DNA from: Streptomyces sp. SID14436
GTDB lineage: Bacteria; Actinomycetota; Actinomycetes; Streptomycetales; Streptomycetaceae
Assembly: GCF_010548465.1 (NCBI RefSeq)
Contig: NZ_JAAGMD010000538.1
Location: forward strand, 1-38,555
Direction of reading: 5' to 3'
Length of the DNA: 38,555 nucleotides
The position numbers and the translations under genes are program-made. Below are positions 36,805 through 38,555 of the stretch, piece by piece. The notes below the pieces were generated by a model that saw only the letters and a program-made list of their open reading frames with translations, was not told where the DNA came from and did no database searches. Numbering within the stretch: the first letter of the stretch is position 1; the number at the start of each line of letters is the position of its first letter.

Positions 36805-38555
36805 CTACCGCACGCCGACCAGCAGGTCCGCCTCCGCTTCCTGCCGCACCATCCCGCGCAGCGGCCCGTCCGCACCGGCCAGTTCCGCGTACGGCCCGCG
36901 CTGCACCACGCGTCCCTCGTCCAGCACGATCACCTCGTCCACCGCCTCAAGACCGGCCAGCCGGTGGGTGATGAGCAGCGTGGTGCGCCCCTCGGTGGCG
37001 GCCAGCAGGTCGGCGGTGAGCGCGTCGCCCGTCGGAAGGTCGAGATGCTCGGCCGGCTCGTCGAGCACCAGGACCGGGAAGTCGGCGAGCAGCGCGCGGG
37101 CCAGGGCGAGGCGCTGGCGCTGGCCGCCGGACAGCCGTGCGCCGTGCTCGCCGACGAGGGTGTCGAGTCCGTCCGGCAGGCTCCGCGTCCACTCCAGCAA
37201 CCTGGCCCGGCCGAGGGCGTCGCGCAGTTCCTCCTCGGTCGCGTCCCGCTTCGCCAGCAGCAGGTTCTCCCGCAGCGAGCTGTCGAAGAGGTGCGCGTCC
37301 TGCGCGCACAGCCCCACCAGCCGCCGCACGTCGTCGCCGTCCAGCGCGTACGCGTCCACTCCGGCCAGCGTGTAGCCGCCCGCGCGGGCGTCGAGGAACC
37401 GCAGCAGCACCTGCGCCAGGGTCGTCTTGCCGGAGCCGGACGGGCCCACCACGGCGATGCGGCGGCCCTGTTCCAGCGTCAGGTCGAGCCCGCTGAGGGC
37501 GTCCCGGTCCTGCCCCGCGTACCGGGCGGACAGGTCCCGCACGACGAGCGGGAACGGCGAGGCGGGCGCCTGCCGCGGCTGTTCCGGCTCACGCACCGGC
37601 ACCGGCGCGTCCAGCACGTCGAGCACGCGCTCGGCGCTCTTGCGCACCCGCTGCCGGTACTGCACGGCGAGCGGCATCCCGAGGACGGCCTCGAACGCGG
37701 CGAGCGGAGTGAGCACGACGACGGCCAGGGCCACGCCCTCCAGGCGGCCGTCGGCCACCGCCTGCACGCCGACGACGGCGGCCGCTGCGACGGTCAGGCC
37801 GGAGATCAGCGCCGTGAGTCCGTCGCCCAGCGCGGTGGCGGTCGCGGCCCGCGAGGCGATCCGGGTGAGGGTGTTGTCGGCCCGCCGGGCCGCGGTGGTC
37901 TGCTCCGGCAGGGCACCGGCGACGGTGAGTTCCGCGGTGCCGGTCAGCAGATCGGTCACCCGGGTCGCGAGCACGCCGCGGGCGGGCGCCAGCCGCAGCT
38001 CCGCACGCCGGGCGACGGCTCCGGTGAGGAGCGGCACCCCGGCGCCCGCCGCCAGCAGTCCGGCCGCCAGGACGGCCCCGGCCTCGGGCAGCAGCCAGGC
38101 CGTGAAGCCGACCGACAGGGCGGAGACCACGACGGCCGCACCGGCCGGGAGCAGCCACCGCAGCCAGTAGTCCTGCAGTGCGTCCACGTCGGCGACCAGC
38201 CGGGAGAGCAGGTCACCGCGCCGTGCACCGCGCAGCCCGGCCGGCGCCAGCCGCTCCAGGCGCCGGTACACCGCCACCCGGGTGTCGGCGAGCATCCGCA
38301 GCACCGCGTCGTGCGACACGAGCCGCTCGGCGTAGCGGAACACGGCGCGGCCGATGCCGAAGGCGCGCGTGGCCGTGACCGCCACCATCAGATACAGCAC
38401 CGGCGGCTGCTCCGAGGCCCGGGAGATGAGCCAGCCGGACGTCGCCATGAGCCCGACGGCACTGCCCAGCGCGAGGCTGCCCAGCAGCAGGGCCAGGGCG
38501 AGCCGCCCGCGCCGGGCGCCCGACAGGGCACGGGCCCGCGCGAGCACCCCACCGG
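36805..38555 (-). CDS. cydCD: CydCD-type ABC transporter, C-terminal half (5' end outside window)
   Basis: Transmembrane and ATPase domains of the CydC type. The first half shows six membrane helices (LALALLLGSLALGSAVGLMATSG, RAFGIGRAVFRYAERLVSHD). The ATPase domain has Walker A GPSGSGKTT, the signature LSGGQRQRL, Walker B VLVLDEPAEHLD and the H-loop ITHRL. CydDC exports cysteine or glutathione and is needed to assemble cytochrome bd oxidase. A GTG at 38547 could be a start, but the frame stays open to the window edge and reads GGVLARARAL there, which fits the linker of the single-chain CydCD known in Streptomyces. I therefore treat it as the 3' half of a fused gene. cydAB would be expected just outside the window. 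Confidence 0.88.
   Translation of the reverse strand, partial: GGVLARARALSGARRGRLALALLLGSLALGSAVGLMATSGWLISRASEQPPVLYLMVAVTATRAFGIGRAVFRYAERLVSHDAVLRMLADTRVAVYRRLERLAPAGLRGARRGDLLSRLVADVDALQDYWLRWLLPAGAAVVVSALSVGFTAWLLPEAGAVLAAGLLAAGAGVPLLTGAVARRAELRLAPARGVLATRVTDLLTGTAELTVAGALPEQTTAARRADNTLTRIASRAATATALGDGLTALISGLTVAAAAVVGVQAVADGRLEGVALAVVVLTPLAAFEAVLGMPLAVQYRQRVRKSAERVLDVLDAPVPVREPEQPRQAPASPFPLVVRDLSARYAGQDRDALSGLDLTLEQGRRIAVVGPSGSGKTTLAQVLLRFLDARAGGYTLAGVDAYALDGDDVRRLVGLCAQDAHLFDSSLRENLLLAKRDATEEELRDALGRARLLEWTRSLPDGLDTLVGEHGARLSGGQRQRLALARALLADFPVLVLDEPAEHLDLPTGDALTADLLAATEGRTTLLITHRLAGLEAVDEVIVLDEGRVVQRGPYAELAGADGPLRGMVRQEAEADLLVGVR

Noticed and set aside
36805-38547. A stand-alone CydC starting at GTG 38547
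   Set aside because: The frame continues upstream to the window end with linker-like residues, and Streptomyces has a single-chain CydCD, so a fusion cut by the window edge is more likely.

Overview
The window is chromosomal DNA from a Streptomyces. GC content is very high, codon third positions are almost all G or C, and several genes start with GTG. Protein families typical of the genus are present: a DyP/Sco/PCuAC copper locus, SpoIIE phosphatase, a fused CydCD, and HATPase anti-sigma-like proteins. The gene order (tRNA-Ser, HtrA-like protease ... pepP, copper genes, DyP peroxidase, pheA, serS, HAD, ABC operon ... M23 peptidase, cydCD) matches, from memory, the central region of the S. coelicolor chromosome near oriC. 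A perfect parS site and two clusters of DnaA boxes fit an origin-proximal position.

Layout. 1-1263: an IS5-family element, cut by the window edge, with a probable programmed -1 frameshift in its transposase; it has inserted into a MaoC-like dehydratase gene that also carries a nonsense codon and a frameshift. 1523-4628: a small secreted Gln/Asn-rich protein, a prim-pol domain protein, an unknown gene, a DinB-like protein, and a frameshifted PPOX-fold gene. 4733-8435: tRNA-Ser(UGA) with its terminator, a membrane-anchored HtrA protease, a glycerophosphodiesterase and an ATPase of the RsbW type. 8436-13544: an imperfect duplication, a SEC-C protein, a candidate small RNA with a C-rich loop, a secreted unknown, a second and catalytically degenerate prim-pol protein, and a GAF-SpoIIE protein with a changed metal motif. 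13669-15716: Xaa-Pro aminopeptidase converging on a second RsbW-type ATPase.

15937-22562 is a copper-handling locus: a membrane protein, YcnI, Sco, PCuAC, a CopC-CopD fusion and a Tat-exported DyP peroxidase, closely spaced and probably partly co-transcribed. In S. lividans, homologues of Sco, the PCuAC-like protein and DtpA pass copper to secreted enzymes needed for morphological development. Then come pheA, a DnaA-box-rich intergenic region, serS with a coupled HAD phosphatase, and a convergent four-gene ABC transporter operon made of two ATPase/permease pairs.

30480-38555 holds an EphD-like hydrolase-SDR fusion, a second DnaA-box cluster, kptA coupled to an unknown gene, a perfect parS site over the likely promoter of an F420-type oxidoreductase gene, a second HAD phosphatase, an M23 peptidase, and the 3' half of cydCD.

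The least explained parts are the non-coding ones: the two DnaA-box clusters, the parS sites, and the possible small RNA at about 9852-9912. No wholly new multi-gene defence or biosynthetic system is visible; most of the window is conserved core chromosome.
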